A stretch of 64,000 nt of DNA, taken from Acidaminobacter sp. (lineage in GTDB: Bacteria > Bacillota_A > Clostridia > Peptostreptococcales > Acidaminobacteraceae). The first letter of the stretch is position 1. Each line of letters opens with the position of its first letter. Location: contig WXFH01000016.1 in the NCBI GenBank assembly GCA_009881125.1, forward strand, positions 1-64,000, read 5' to 3'. Below are positions 1 through 7,223 of this stretch, one piece after another. The position numbers were made by a program, and so were the translations under genes. The notes under the pieces were generated by a model. It did not search any database and was not told the origin of the DNA. It saw only the letters and a program-made list of their open reading frames with translations.

Positions 1-82
1 TTTTATTTTGGCGGATGTAACGACTCTGCTTTAATTTTCACATTTGGATGTGAATCTTTTGGCGTCTTGGGTATGAATGCTT

Positions 83-111
83 GGAACCAATTGAGGCAGT
101 GTGGCGTCTAA
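83..111 (+). promoter_or_regulatory. ECF-type sigma promoter upstream of the sigma factor gene
   Basis: GGAACC at 83-88 is followed after 17 nt by GTCTAA at 106-111 (or after 16 nt by CGTCTA). This resembles the GGAAC / TCTAA type of ECF promoter and lies 36 nt before the ECF sigma start, as expected for autoregulation. The match is seen in sequence; sigma dependence is inferred. Confidence 0.55.
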
Positions 112-146
112 AGCACTGAAAGCCTCGATCGAGGGAGGGATTCAAG

Positions 147-737
147 TTGACATCCAATGACGCAGTATTGATCCAAAAGAGTAAGCAGGGCGACGTGCAC
201 AGCTTTGAACTGCTCATCTCCAAATATCAAGTCTACGCTTATAACATTGCCTGGAGAATGCTTGGCAATGAGGAAGACGCCAAGGACGCGACACAAGAGA
301 CGCTGATCAAGGTCTTCAAAGGTCTGGACAAATTTAAGGAAAACTCAGAGTTTTCAACCTGGCTTTACACCATTACCGTCAACACGTGCCGTGATCAGCT
401 GAGAAAGCGCAAAAAGGTAATGACTTTATCCGTAGATGATACTGAAGAAAAAGTTCCAATTCAACTTGTTGCTGAAGAATCTGCTGATCCTGCCGTACGA
501 CTTGAGCAAAAAGAAGTGGCCGGTCAGCTGCTTTCTGCACTTGGAAAAATACCGGAGTTTCAAAAAACCGCAGTACTGCTCCGAGACGTTTACGGTTTTT
601 CCTATGAAGAGATTGGTGCCATTGAGAATTGTTCTGTGGGTACCGTCAAATCAAGAATAAGCCGAGGGCGCCACGGTCTGCGTTCCATAATACTCAATGA
701 ACGAAGCAACAAGATTCAGGAAGGAGGGACGATCTGA
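147..737 (+). CDS. ECF-family RNA polymerase sigma factor
   Basis: A 196-residue sigma-70 family protein with only the two core ECF domains. Sigma region 2 spans about residues 20-65 (with a DAKDATQETLIKVF segment that binds the -10 element and core polymerase). Sigma region 4 spans about 140-182, with a helix-turn-helix around YEEIGAIENCSVGTVKSR. It directs RNA polymerase to a small regulon, normally under control of the anti-sigma protein encoded next. The start is a TTG at 147 behind GAGGGAGGGA; no ATG fits as well. Its stop overlaps the ATG of the anti-sigma gene by one base, so the two are translationally coupled. It is SigW/RpoE-like, but the exact ECF subgroup cannot be assigned. Confidence 0.93.
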   Translation: MTSNDAVLIQKSKQGDVHSFELLISKYQVYAYNIAWRMLGNEEDAKDATQETLIKVFKGLDKFKENSEFSTWLYTITVNTCRDQLRKRKKVMTLSVDDTEEKVPIQLVAEESADPAVRLEQKEVAGQLLSALGKIPEFQKTAVLLRDVYGFSYEEIGAIENCSVGTVKSRISRGRHGLRSIILNERSNKIQEGGTI

Positions 738-2041
738 TGCTTAACACCTGTTCAATAGACCATTTGCACGATTATTTGGAAAGAGAAAACTATGAGATGG
801 AACCCCGTGCTCTGGCTGAGGTCGAAGCCCATCTTGAACAGTGTTCGGATTGCCGTTCCTATCTTGAAGACTTAACGCTTCTTAAGGGGGAGCTGGCTGC
901 CATGCCACTCAAAGCGCTGCCTGATGGATTTGAAGAAGAACTTCACGCCAGATTAGTTGAAGAAGCCAATGTGAAATTGGTTTCAAAGAGTTCAAGGATT
1001 TCTAACTTTACACACTCAACGTCATTCAAAGTACTTAGCGGGATCGCCGCTGTGCTGATCATTGCCATCGTCGTCGTAGGAACAGCCGGTAATCCGTTGA
1101 GAAATTTGCTTTCAAAAGCTAAATCTGAGGAAGCCTCCATTGATATGGCCATGGGCGGTGCCCCTGCACCCGCAGAAATGCCCGCTGCTTCCATGGACAG
1201 AGATGGGACGGTTGTCTTTGAAGAAAGCATGAATAACGCCAAAGGTTTTGGGGAAACCCAGTCAGCACCAGTGGAGCCCGGCGCTGCGCCCGGTTCATCG
1301 GACGTGTTTGATCCTTCGCTCTTTGGCAAAATGATCATTCGAAATGGTTCGGTGAGCCTGGAGGTCGAGGAGTTCGACACAGCCTACACCCAAATCGAAG
1401 AGATCGTGAAGGCCCTTGAGGGCTATATAGAGAGCGCAGATACCTACTCGACGCCTATTTATGACAACAACGGCCGTCGCGGCGATCTTCAGGGCGGAAC
1501 CGTCAGCCTTCGAATTCCAAGCACCCGCTTTGACGCCGCCATGCAGCAGATCAAGACTTTGGGAACTGTAACACATTCCAATATTTCATCCTATGATGTG
1601 ACAGAAAACTATGTGGATACCCAGAGCAGGATCAAGAACCTGGAAGCCAGAGAGCTCAGACTCAGAGAGCTGCTCCAGCGCGCGGAAGTCATTGAGGATA
1701 TTATGGAAATTGATCTGCAGCTCGCCAACGTTCGCACAGAGATTGACAGTTTGAATGCGATTATCAAGAGTTATGACAAATCCCTCCAAATGTCGTCTAT
1801 TCAGGTCAGTCTGAATGAGAAGCCGCTGAGCGAGAGTACCATTACAACGCTGGACGACAATCTGTTTGATAGAATGAGAGCCAACTTCATCCGCAGCATC
1901 AACGCGGTGGTTCAAATGTTTCAGACAATCCTGGTCGGTCTGGTGGCTATTCTGCCGTTTCTTTTGATCTTTGGTGCAGTGCTTTATCTGGTACTGAGAT
2001 TTGTCAGGAAGTTTCTCAGAAATAGAAAGCAAAGTTTGTAA
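737..2041 (+). CDS. membrane anti-sigma factor with zinc-finger and DUF4349 domains
   Basis: 434 residues. The cytoplasmic N-terminus has an anti-sigma zinc-finger-type motif with His32, Cys36 and Cys39. A first membrane segment lies at about 99-117. It is followed by a Pro/Ala/Ser-rich linker and an external DUF4349 domain (about 200-365), which includes a likely coiled coil around residues 290-350. A second hydrophobic segment lies at about 390-420, followed by a basic tail. The arrangement suggests that the sigma factor is held at the membrane while the external coiled-coil part senses envelope state. The sensing role is inferred from architecture and from coupling to the sigma gene. A terminator follows directly. 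Confidence 0.85.
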   Translation: MLNTCSIDHLHDYLERENYEMEPRALAEVEAHLEQCSDCRSYLEDLTLLKGELAAMPLKALPDGFEEELHARLVEEANVKLVSKSSRISNFTHSTSFKVLSGIAAVLIIAIVVVGTAGNPLRNLLSKAKSEEASIDMAMGGAPAPAEMPAASMDRDGTVVFEESMNNAKGFGETQSAPVEPGAAPGSSDVFDPSLFGKMIIRNGSVSLEVEEFDTAYTQIEEIVKALEGYIESADTYSTPIYDNNGRRGDLQGGTVSLRIPSTRFDAAMQQIKTLGTVTHSNISSYDVTENYVDTQSRIKNLEARELRLRELLQRAEVIEDIMEIDLQLANVRTEIDSLNAIIKSYDKSLQMSSIQVSLNEKPLSESTITTLDDNLFDRMRANFIRSINAVVQMFQTILVGLVAILPFLLIFGAVLYLVLRFVRKFLRNRKQSL

Positions 2042-2053
2042 ATGGTGATTATG

Positions 2054-2078
2054 CCCCCTTCGAAGGAAGGGGGTTTTT
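2054..2078 (+). terminator. intrinsic terminator of the sigma/anti-sigma operon
   Basis: Arms CCCCCTT (2054-2060) and AAGGGGG (2067-2073) with a 6-nt loop, followed directly by TTTTT. It lies 13 nt after the anti-sigma stop codon. Confidence 0.85.
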
Positions 2079-2091
2079 GTTTGGGATTTTA

Positions 2092-2150
2092 TTAGCCGAT
2101 GGTCATTTGTCCGGCAAAGAAGGGTGGAAGATTATGAAACCATCGGCTAA
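2092..2150. repeat. inverted repeat with TTAGCCGATGGT arms
   Basis: Perfect 12-nt arms at 2092-2103 and 2139-2150, separated by 35 nt, in the gap between the anti-sigma terminator and polA. The arm sequence recurs in other intergenic gaps of this window (near 52650 and 55140), so it looks like a dispersed repeat rather than a terminator; no T-tract follows. Confidence 0.6.
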
Positions 2151-2182
2151 AGTTCTTTGAAAAGGCTTTTTGACCAATTTTC

Positions 2183-2191
2183 TGATACAAT
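2183..2191 (+). promoter_or_regulatory. extended -10 promoter for polA (putative)
   Basis: TG-A-TACAAT at 2183-2191 is an extended -10 element about 78 nt before the polA start. No -35 box at standard spacing is convincing, which is tolerated in extended -10 promoters. Confidence 0.4.
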
Positions 2192-2268
2192 AGACTTTAC
2201 AAGGCACTAAAGCAGGTTAAATGTTTCAAAAGCCATTGTGAAAAACGTTTCAGAGGAGTGGAAAGAAT

Positions 2269-4938
2269 TTGAAAAAAATTATGATCATAGACGGGAATAG
2301 TCTGTTGAACCGCGCTTTTTTTGCGCTGCCGCCATTGACCAACAAAGACGGTGTTCCAACGAATGCGATCCATGGATTTTTATCCATGATTTATAAAATG
2401 TTTGAAACCTATGAACCGGAATACATGACCGTGGCCTTCGACCTCAAGGGGCCGACTTTCAGACATATTGCCTATGACCAGTACAAGGGAACGCGAAAAG
2501 GGATGCCTGAGGAACTCAGAGTTCAGGTGCCCATTTTGAAGGAAATCCTCGATGCCCTGAACATTCATAGAATGGAACTCGAAGGCTTCGAAGCGGACGA
2601 TTTGATTGGCACGGTATCAAAGCGCTGCGGTGAGCGTGGCTTGAAGGTTCTGATTGTCACTGGGGACAAGGATGCTTTGCAGTTGGTGGACGACCAGATT
2701 GAGGTGTTGATTACGAAAAAGGGGATCAGTCAGATTGAGACTTATGACGCGGACGCGATCCTTAAAGAGTACAGTCTCACACCGCTGCAGCTCATTGATT
2801 TCAAAGGGCTTAGCGGGGACACGTCTGACAACATTCCCGGGATTCCAGGCGTTGGGCCAAAGACAGCCATAAAGTTGCTGGAGACCTATAAAAGTGTAGA
2901 AGTGGTTGTACAAAACTTTGAAGATATTGAAAACAAACGCCTTCGAGGGTTAGTTGAGACTTATGCGAACCAGGCGCTCATGAGCAAGTCGCTGGCGAGA
3001 ATTGAGACTAATGTGCCGCTGGAATTTGAGGTGGACGAATTTGCACTGAGAGAGCCTAAACTTGAAGCTGCCAGAGCTTTGTTTTCTCTTTATGAACTGA
3101 AGTCGCTCATGGGAAGGCTGAAGACTGAGTCTGACCATGTGGACAGTGCTTCACCTGCAATGGACTCAGAGGATGTCTCCTGGATTGAGGATTCCACGGC
3201 TTTAAGGGATCTCATGGATGAAGCGGCGAGGTCAGGCCAAGCTGCGATCTACAGTCTGATTGAGAAGATTCACGTCAGGGATCTGCGCTTCAGAGGCGTA
3301 GGTGTTGCGCTGAAGGATCGAGCTTGTTTTATTCCTGAAGAAGAAGGAAAAAATCTTGCATCTGAATTTCTGATGACAATGGGACCTCGCGGAGATATTG
3401 AAAAGTGGAGCTATGACTTGAAGAGAGAGTATTTATTGTCTTATCAGCTGGACTATGTGCTGGAAAATGGATGCATGGATATCGCCATTGCCCGTTATTT
3501 GATTGATCCATCCAGGACTAATGAAAGACTCTCTGCCATGGCATTCGAACGGTTAAAAATGAATATTCCAGATGACGAGTCCGTTTTTGGAAAAGGCGCC
3601 AAGTCTGTTGCCTTGTTTGAGGTTGAACTGCACCAGGCCGCGAAACTCGCTCAGAGTAATGCCAGAGCTATTTTTGATTTAGCAGTCCAAATGAGAGAAG
3701 AAATTTCAAGTGAAAATATGACACAGCTGTTTCACGAGGTCGAAATGCCTTTGGTTGAGGTTTTGGCCAGTATGGAATATGAAGGCTTCAATGTTGACCT
3801 AAAAGAGATTGAGGATATGGATCTGCTCATCACTGCAAAACTTGGACAGCTTGAAGCAGAGATCTATGAACTGGCCGGTGGCCCATTTAATATTCAGTCG
3901 CCTAAGCAGCTTGGCGAAATTTTGTTCGACCGCCTGGGTCTGCCAACGCAGAAAAAGACAAAGACGGGTTATTCGACGAGCCATGATGTATTGGAAAAAC
4001 TAGAAAAGCATCATCCTATTATTGCCTTAATTATGGAATACAGAACTTACAGCAAGCTGAAAAGTACTTATATTGATGGACTGCGTCAAGTTATCAATCC
4101 AGAGACGGGAAGAATTCACTCCAGCCTGAATCAAACTGTGGCTATTACCGGGCGTCTCAGTTCCACAGAGCCTAATCTGCAAAATATTCCGGTTCGACTG
4201 CCACTTGGCAGACGTCTCAGAAAAGTTTTCCTGCCAAGCGCAGACCATATACTGGTAGACGCGGACTATTCGCAAATTGAGCTCAGGATTCTTGCACATT
4301 TTGCAAAGGATGCGCAGTTGATTCACGCTTTCAAAAACAATCTGGACATTCATACGCAGACTGCGGCTCAAGTTTTTGATTTAAAGCCGGAAGAGGTCAC
4401 TAGTCTTGAGCGAAGCCGTGCAAAAGAAGTCAACTTTGGCATAGTCTATGGCATGAGTGATTACGGACTCTCGGAGAATCTCGGGATCACGAGAAAAGAA
4501 GCGCGACTGTATATTGATCAATATTTCGCCAAGTACCCCAATGTCAAAAAATATTTGGATGAGACCATTGAACAATGCAGAACCCATGGTTATGTGACGA
4601 CCATTCTGAACAGGAAACGGTATATTCCTGACATTCACTCAAAGAACTTTAATCTGCGTTCTTTTGCAGAACGTACAGCCATGAATACACCTATTCAGGG
4701 AAGCGCTGCAGATATCATAAAGATCGCAATGGTTAAGGTTTATCAGGACCTGAAAAAAGGCGGGTACAAGTCCAGGCTGATCCTTCAGGTTCATGACGAA
4801 CTTCTGATTGATTGTGTTCCTGAGGAGTTGGAAGCTGTTAAGGCTTTGTTGAAAAGTGATATGGAGTCAGCGGTCCAGCTTGAAGTTCCAATTGAAGTGG
4901 ATATGAATTCGGGTTCAAACTGGTATGAAACAAAATAG
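2269..4938 (+). CDS. polA: DNA polymerase I
   Basis: 889 residues, full family length. The N-terminal 5'-3' exonuclease domain (about 1-290) has the acidic DKDALQL and GDTSDNIPG motifs. The central 3'-5' exonuclease-like domain (about 300-480) lacks the catalytic DxE of Escherichia coli Pol I, with YSLIE in its place, so proofreading is probably lost as in Bacillus-type PolA. The polymerase domain carries motif A (DADYSQIELR), motif B (RSRAKEVNFGIVYG) and motif C (QVHDELL). The enzyme fills gaps and removes RNA primers in replication and repair. The start is TTG at 2269 behind GAGGAGTGG. coaE follows after about 50 nt, the usual order in Firmicutes minus mutM. Confidence 0.97.
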   Translation: MKKIMIIDGNSLLNRAFFALPPLTNKDGVPTNAIHGFLSMIYKMFETYEPEYMTVAFDLKGPTFRHIAYDQYKGTRKGMPEELRVQVPILKEILDALNIHRMELEGFEADDLIGTVSKRCGERGLKVLIVTGDKDALQLVDDQIEVLITKKGISQIETYDADAILKEYSLTPLQLIDFKGLSGDTSDNIPGIPGVGPKTAIKLLETYKSVEVVVQNFEDIENKRLRGLVETYANQALMSKSLARIETNVPLEFEVDEFALREPKLEAARALFSLYELKSLMGRLKTESDHVDSASPAMDSEDVSWIEDSTALRDLMDEAARSGQAAIYSLIEKIHVRDLRFRGVGVALKDRACFIPEEEGKNLASEFLMTMGPRGDIEKWSYDLKREYLLSYQLDYVLENGCMDIAIARYLIDPSRTNERLSAMAFERLKMNIPDDESVFGKGAKSVALFEVELHQAAKLAQSNARAIFDLAVQMREEISSENMTQLFHEVEMPLVEVLASMEYEGFNVDLKEIEDMDLLITAKLGQLEAEIYELAGGPFNIQSPKQLGEILFDRLGLPTQKKTKTGYSTSHDVLEKLEKHHPIIALIMEYRTYSKLKSTYIDGLRQVINPETGRIHSSLNQTVAITGRLSSTEPNLQNIPVRLPLGRRLRKVFLPSADHILVDADYSQIELRILAHFAKDAQLIHAFKNNLDIHTQTAAQVFDLKPEEVTSLERSRAKEVNFGIVYGMSDYGLSENLGITRKEARLYIDQYFAKYPNVKKYLDETIEQCRTHGYVTTILNRKRYIPDIHSKNFNLRSFAERTAMNTPIQGSAADIIKIAMVKVYQDLKKGGYKSRLILQVHDELLIDCVPEELEAVKALLKSDMESAVQLEVPIEVDMNSGSNWYETK

Positions 4939-4989
4939 TAATCCGGACTGAGAATATATGGGAAATTAGTGGCGCTTGAGGTGATGACC

Positions 4990-5589
4990 GTGAGAAAAAT
5001 TGCGCTGACCGGTGGCATTGCCAGCGGAAAATCAACCGTAACCGTCAAACTGCGTGCTCGAGGGTATGTGGTTATTGACGCGGATGACATAGTCAGACAG
5101 CTGTATGGAAAAGGGAAGCCAATTTATAACGCCATAGTCGGCACGTTTGGCAATGAGATTCTGGATCCGTCAGGTGAAATTGACCGGAAGAAGCTCGGCG
5201 CTCTGGTTTTTTCGGATTCAAAGGCTCGCGAACTTCTGAACAGCGTGACGCATCCCATTGTGGAAGCAGAAATATCCAAAGACCTCCAGGAAAAGCGGCT
5301 TCAGGGTGAGAACATGATATTTGTAGATTCGCCGCTTTTGGTAGAAACGGGAAACTGTGAGCGATATGATACGGTGGTCCTTGTGTATGTGGATCCCCAA
5401 ACACAGCTTCAGCGTCTGCAGTCCAGAAATCAACTCAGTCATGATGAAGCCGTTCTAAGGATTAAAAGTCAAATGTCTTTAGAGGAAAAGAAAGCATATG
5501 CGGACTATATTATAGATAACAATGGTACGCTCGAAATGCTGGATCAGCAGGTTGATCAGCTTCTCATGTGGCTGAGGCAGCCAGATTAG
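4990..5589 (+). CDS. coaE: dephospho-CoA kinase
   Basis: Catalyses the last step of coenzyme A synthesis, ATP-dependent phosphorylation of the 3'-hydroxyl of dephospho-CoA in the cytosol. The P-loop GGIASGKST lies within the first 20 residues, and the DADDIVRQLY and LVETG segments typical of CoaE follow. Length is about 199 residues, normal for the family. GTG at 4990 is preferred because GAGGTG at 4977-4982 is then well spaced. ATG at 4984 and GTG at 4969 are in-frame alternatives that only add a few residues. It is probably co-transcribed with polA. Confidence 0.93.
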   Translation: MRKIALTGGIASGKSTVTVKLRARGYVVIDADDIVRQLYGKGKPIYNAIVGTFGNEILDPSGEIDRKKLGALVFSDSKARELLNSVTHPIVEAEISKDLQEKRLQGENMIFVDSPLLVETGNCERYDTVVLVYVDPQTQLQRLQSRNQLSHDEAVLRIKSQMSLEEKKAYADYIIDNNGTLEMLDQQVDQLLMWLRQPD

Positions 5590-5626
5590 CTCATTTCAGA
5601 AGTAAATTATTTTCTGGAAATTCTGG

Positions 5627-5655
5627 TTGACTTTAATGTTTCATGGAGGTATAAT
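5627..5655 (+). promoter_or_regulatory. sigma-A promoter of tRNA-Leu
   Basis: TTGACT (5627-5632), 17-nt spacer, TATAAT (5650-5655). The tRNA 5' end lies 30 nt further on. Confidence 0.85.
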
Positions 5656-5685
5656 AAATTTCGTCGGGTAAACCGGCGAATACGT

Positions 5686-5772
5686 GCGAGAGTGGCGAAA
5701 CTGGCAGACGCACTATCTTGAGGGGGTAGCGGGCTAATGCTCGTGCGGGTTCAAATCCCGCCTCTCGCACCA
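5686..5772 (+). tRNA. tRNA-Leu (anticodon GAG)
   Basis: 87 nt including an encoded CCA. The acceptor arms GCGAGAG (5686-5692) and CTCTCGC (5762-5768) pair fully. The anticodon stem CTATC/GGTAG encloses loop TTGAGGG, giving anticodon GAG at 5720-5722. A long variable arm and the T-loop TTCAAAT are present, typical of a class II tRNA. It has its own promoter and terminator. It would read CUC and CUU codons, and CUC is the specifier codon in the leuS T-box of this window. Confidence 0.97.
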
Positions 5773-5775
5773 AAC

Positions 5776-5802
5776 GGACGATTTCGAATCGTCCTTTTTT
5801 TT
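5776..5802 (+). terminator. intrinsic terminator of tRNA-Leu
   Basis: GGACGATT (5776-5783), loop TCG, AATCGTCC (5787-5794), then eight T residues. It starts 4 nt after the tRNA. Confidence 0.92.
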
Positions 5803-5988
5803 ACATTTTTTGCTGATAGTACAGCATGCCTCCCAGGCAGCCAAGCTTTGTCACCATCTTATAATTAGTCTAGTAGTACATTCTCAAAATAATTGTGCAA
5901 AGGTAAATGGATTATAAGCCTGAATTTTGCCAGCAGGTTTTACATTCTTTTGCACAGATATTTCAAATTTGATTAGATATCCGCGCAC

Positions 5989-6010
5989 ACCCGTGACTTC
6001 AGTCATGGGT
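5989..6010. repeat. IS200/IS605-like end hairpin (orphan)
   Basis: ACCCGTGACT (5989-5998) and AGTCATGGGT (6001-6010) form a near-perfect hairpin with a TC loop and one G/T pair, followed by AGTTCAATAG. Hairpins of this GTGACTTCAGTC form are common at right ends of IS200/IS605 elements. No transposase or tnpB is present nearby, so this would be a remnant or solo end. It sits 35 nt before the lipoprotein gene. The remainder of 5803-6044 shows no gene. Confidence 0.45.
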
Positions 6011-6044
6011 AGTTCAATAGATCAGGTCAGGAGGACTTTTGATT

Positions 6045-6836
6045 ATGAAGCACACTAAGATACTGTTGGTCACGTTGCTCTTAGGACTTATGATTTCAAC
6101 AGCAGGCTGCACAAATCAGACTGCCCAGACAAATCCTGAAGACCAGCAGAACACCTCTGAAAATGCAGCAACCGGCAGTGAATCGTCTGAAGAAGCAGAG
6201 ACAGAGGCTGCACCGGGGACACAGTCAGAAAGTGAAGAGATTCATGATGATTTAGAAGCTTTCAATGATTTCAGTAATACTCTCGCTAAATCCGTGGGCA
6301 TCAAAAATTTATATTATGAATATGAACTGCGTGTGGAAGGCGTCTCCAGGGAGTACTATTCTGCTTGGAAAAGCGACGATCAGGTCAGAATTGACACGTT
6401 TGATCATAAGCACAGCATATATGCGAATCTAAAGGATCAGTCCGCCTTTGTACTGGATCGGACATCTGGTATTTTATCACCTTCAGACTATGATGAGACG
6501 TTCTTCAGCGGCATGATGTCACCGGTGGCATTCAACGAGGCCTTGGAGCAGGATATGTTTGAACATGTTCACTATGAAGGCTCGGCACTGATGGACGGCA
6601 AACCGTGTGATGTTTATGAGGTTCATACAGCAGACCTGAACGTGACTTATTACTTGTGGAAAGACAACGGACTGACTGTGAAGATGATCGCCCAGATCAC
6701 AGGATTTCCCAAATACGAGTATTATTTCAGAAGTCTGCAGCCGGAAGGCGCATCTGTCGAAGATCTGACACCTCCGAATGACGTGACATCAGCCAAAGAA
6801 ACCGTTATACTTCCAACTCTGAAAGTCGGACAGTAG
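6045..6836 (+). CDS. putative lipoprotein of unknown function
   Basis: 263 residues from ATG 6045, which is 10 nt after CAGGAGG; an in-frame TTG lies 6 nt earlier. A short basic N-terminus and hydrophobic stretch lead to lipobox STAG-C, so it should be lipidated on about Cys22 and anchored outside the cell. Next comes a low-complexity Ser/Glu/Thr/Ala linker (about residues 23-75). The remaining ~180 residues form a Tyr-rich domain that may be a LolA/LppX-like beta fold (pattern impression only). I do not recognise a named family. It is monocistronic, followed by a strong terminator. The ligand or partner is unknown. Confidence 0.75.
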   Translation: MKHTKILLVTLLLGLMISTAGCTNQTAQTNPEDQQNTSENAATGSESSEEAETEAAPGTQSESEEIHDDLEAFNDFSNTLAKSVGIKNLYYEYELRVEGVSREYYSAWKSDDQVRIDTFDHKHSIYANLKDQSAFVLDRTSGILSPSDYDETFFSGMMSPVAFNEALEQDMFEHVHYEGSALMDGKPCDVYEVHTADLNVTYYLWKDNGLTVKMIAQITGFPKYEYYFRSLQPEGASVEDLTPPNDVTSAKETVILPTLKVGQ

Positions 6837-6852
6837 TATAGGACAGCACAGA

Positions 6853-6891
6853 CAAAGGGAAGACAACGCCTCAGACGTTGTCTTCCCTTTG
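6853..6891. terminator. strong hairpin terminator after the lipoprotein gene
   Basis: Perfect 16-nt arms at 6853-6868 and 6876-6891 with a 7-nt loop. The arm ends in CCCTTTG rather than a long T-run, so termination strength is uncertain, but the position 16 nt after the stop fits. From here to 7080 I see no gene. Confidence 0.7.
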
Positions 6892-7080
6892 CTTATTCAG
6901 TCGTAAGGCTAGGCGGTGGATCAAGGCATTTTCTTAAAGACGCAAAGGACTTGACCACATTTCAGAATCAACTTTCATTTTTCTTTTGACAACAACGTTA
7001 TTATTTTATCAAAAATCACTGGTTCTATTCTATCACACCAAGATAATTTTGAAAAAAGATGGCCAATATGCGACCTTTTG

Positions 7081-7098
7081 TTGTTAACTAATTAACGC
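7081..7098. promoter_or_regulatory. Rex-like redox operator upstream of rnf
   Basis: TTGTTAA (7081-7087), four nt, then TTAACGC (7092-7098). The clostridial Rex consensus is TTGTTAA-N4-TTAACAA, so 12 of 14 defined bases match. It lies 39 nt upstream of the -35 box of the rnf promoter. Rex senses NADH/NAD+, which makes control of an NAD-reducing complex reasonable; no rex gene is in this window. Confidence 0.5.
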
Positions 7099-7136
7099 TT
7101 GAAACGTTGAAAAATATTGAATTCAAGGACTTTCAG

Positions 7137-7164
7137 TTGACAGCGGCGCGAGATGTAGTAAAAT
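7137..7164 (+). promoter_or_regulatory. sigma-A promoter of the rnf operon
   Basis: TTGACA (7137-7142), 16-nt spacer, TAAAAT (7159-7164), 60 nt before the rnfC ATG. An 11-nt perfect palindrome TATACTGTATA lies at 7192-7202 in the leader, and might be an operator. Confidence 0.8.
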
Positions 7165-7223
7165 TGTTTAGAGTACTAATTTTATTGATTGTATACTGTA
7201 TATTTAACTCAAGGGGTGAAACC

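Noticed and set aside
943..1380. 145-codon antisense ORF inside the anti-sigma gene
   Set aside because: Shadow of a Gly/Ala/Pro-rich coding region; no ribosome site and no family features.
2170..2191. TTGACC and TACAAT as a standard polA promoter
   Set aside because: The spacer is only 10 nt; the extended -10 alone is kept at low confidence.
7107..7223. Upstream extension of rnfC to 7107
   Set aside because: It would cover the rnf promoter, has no ribosome site, and RnfC homology starts at the ATG at 7224.
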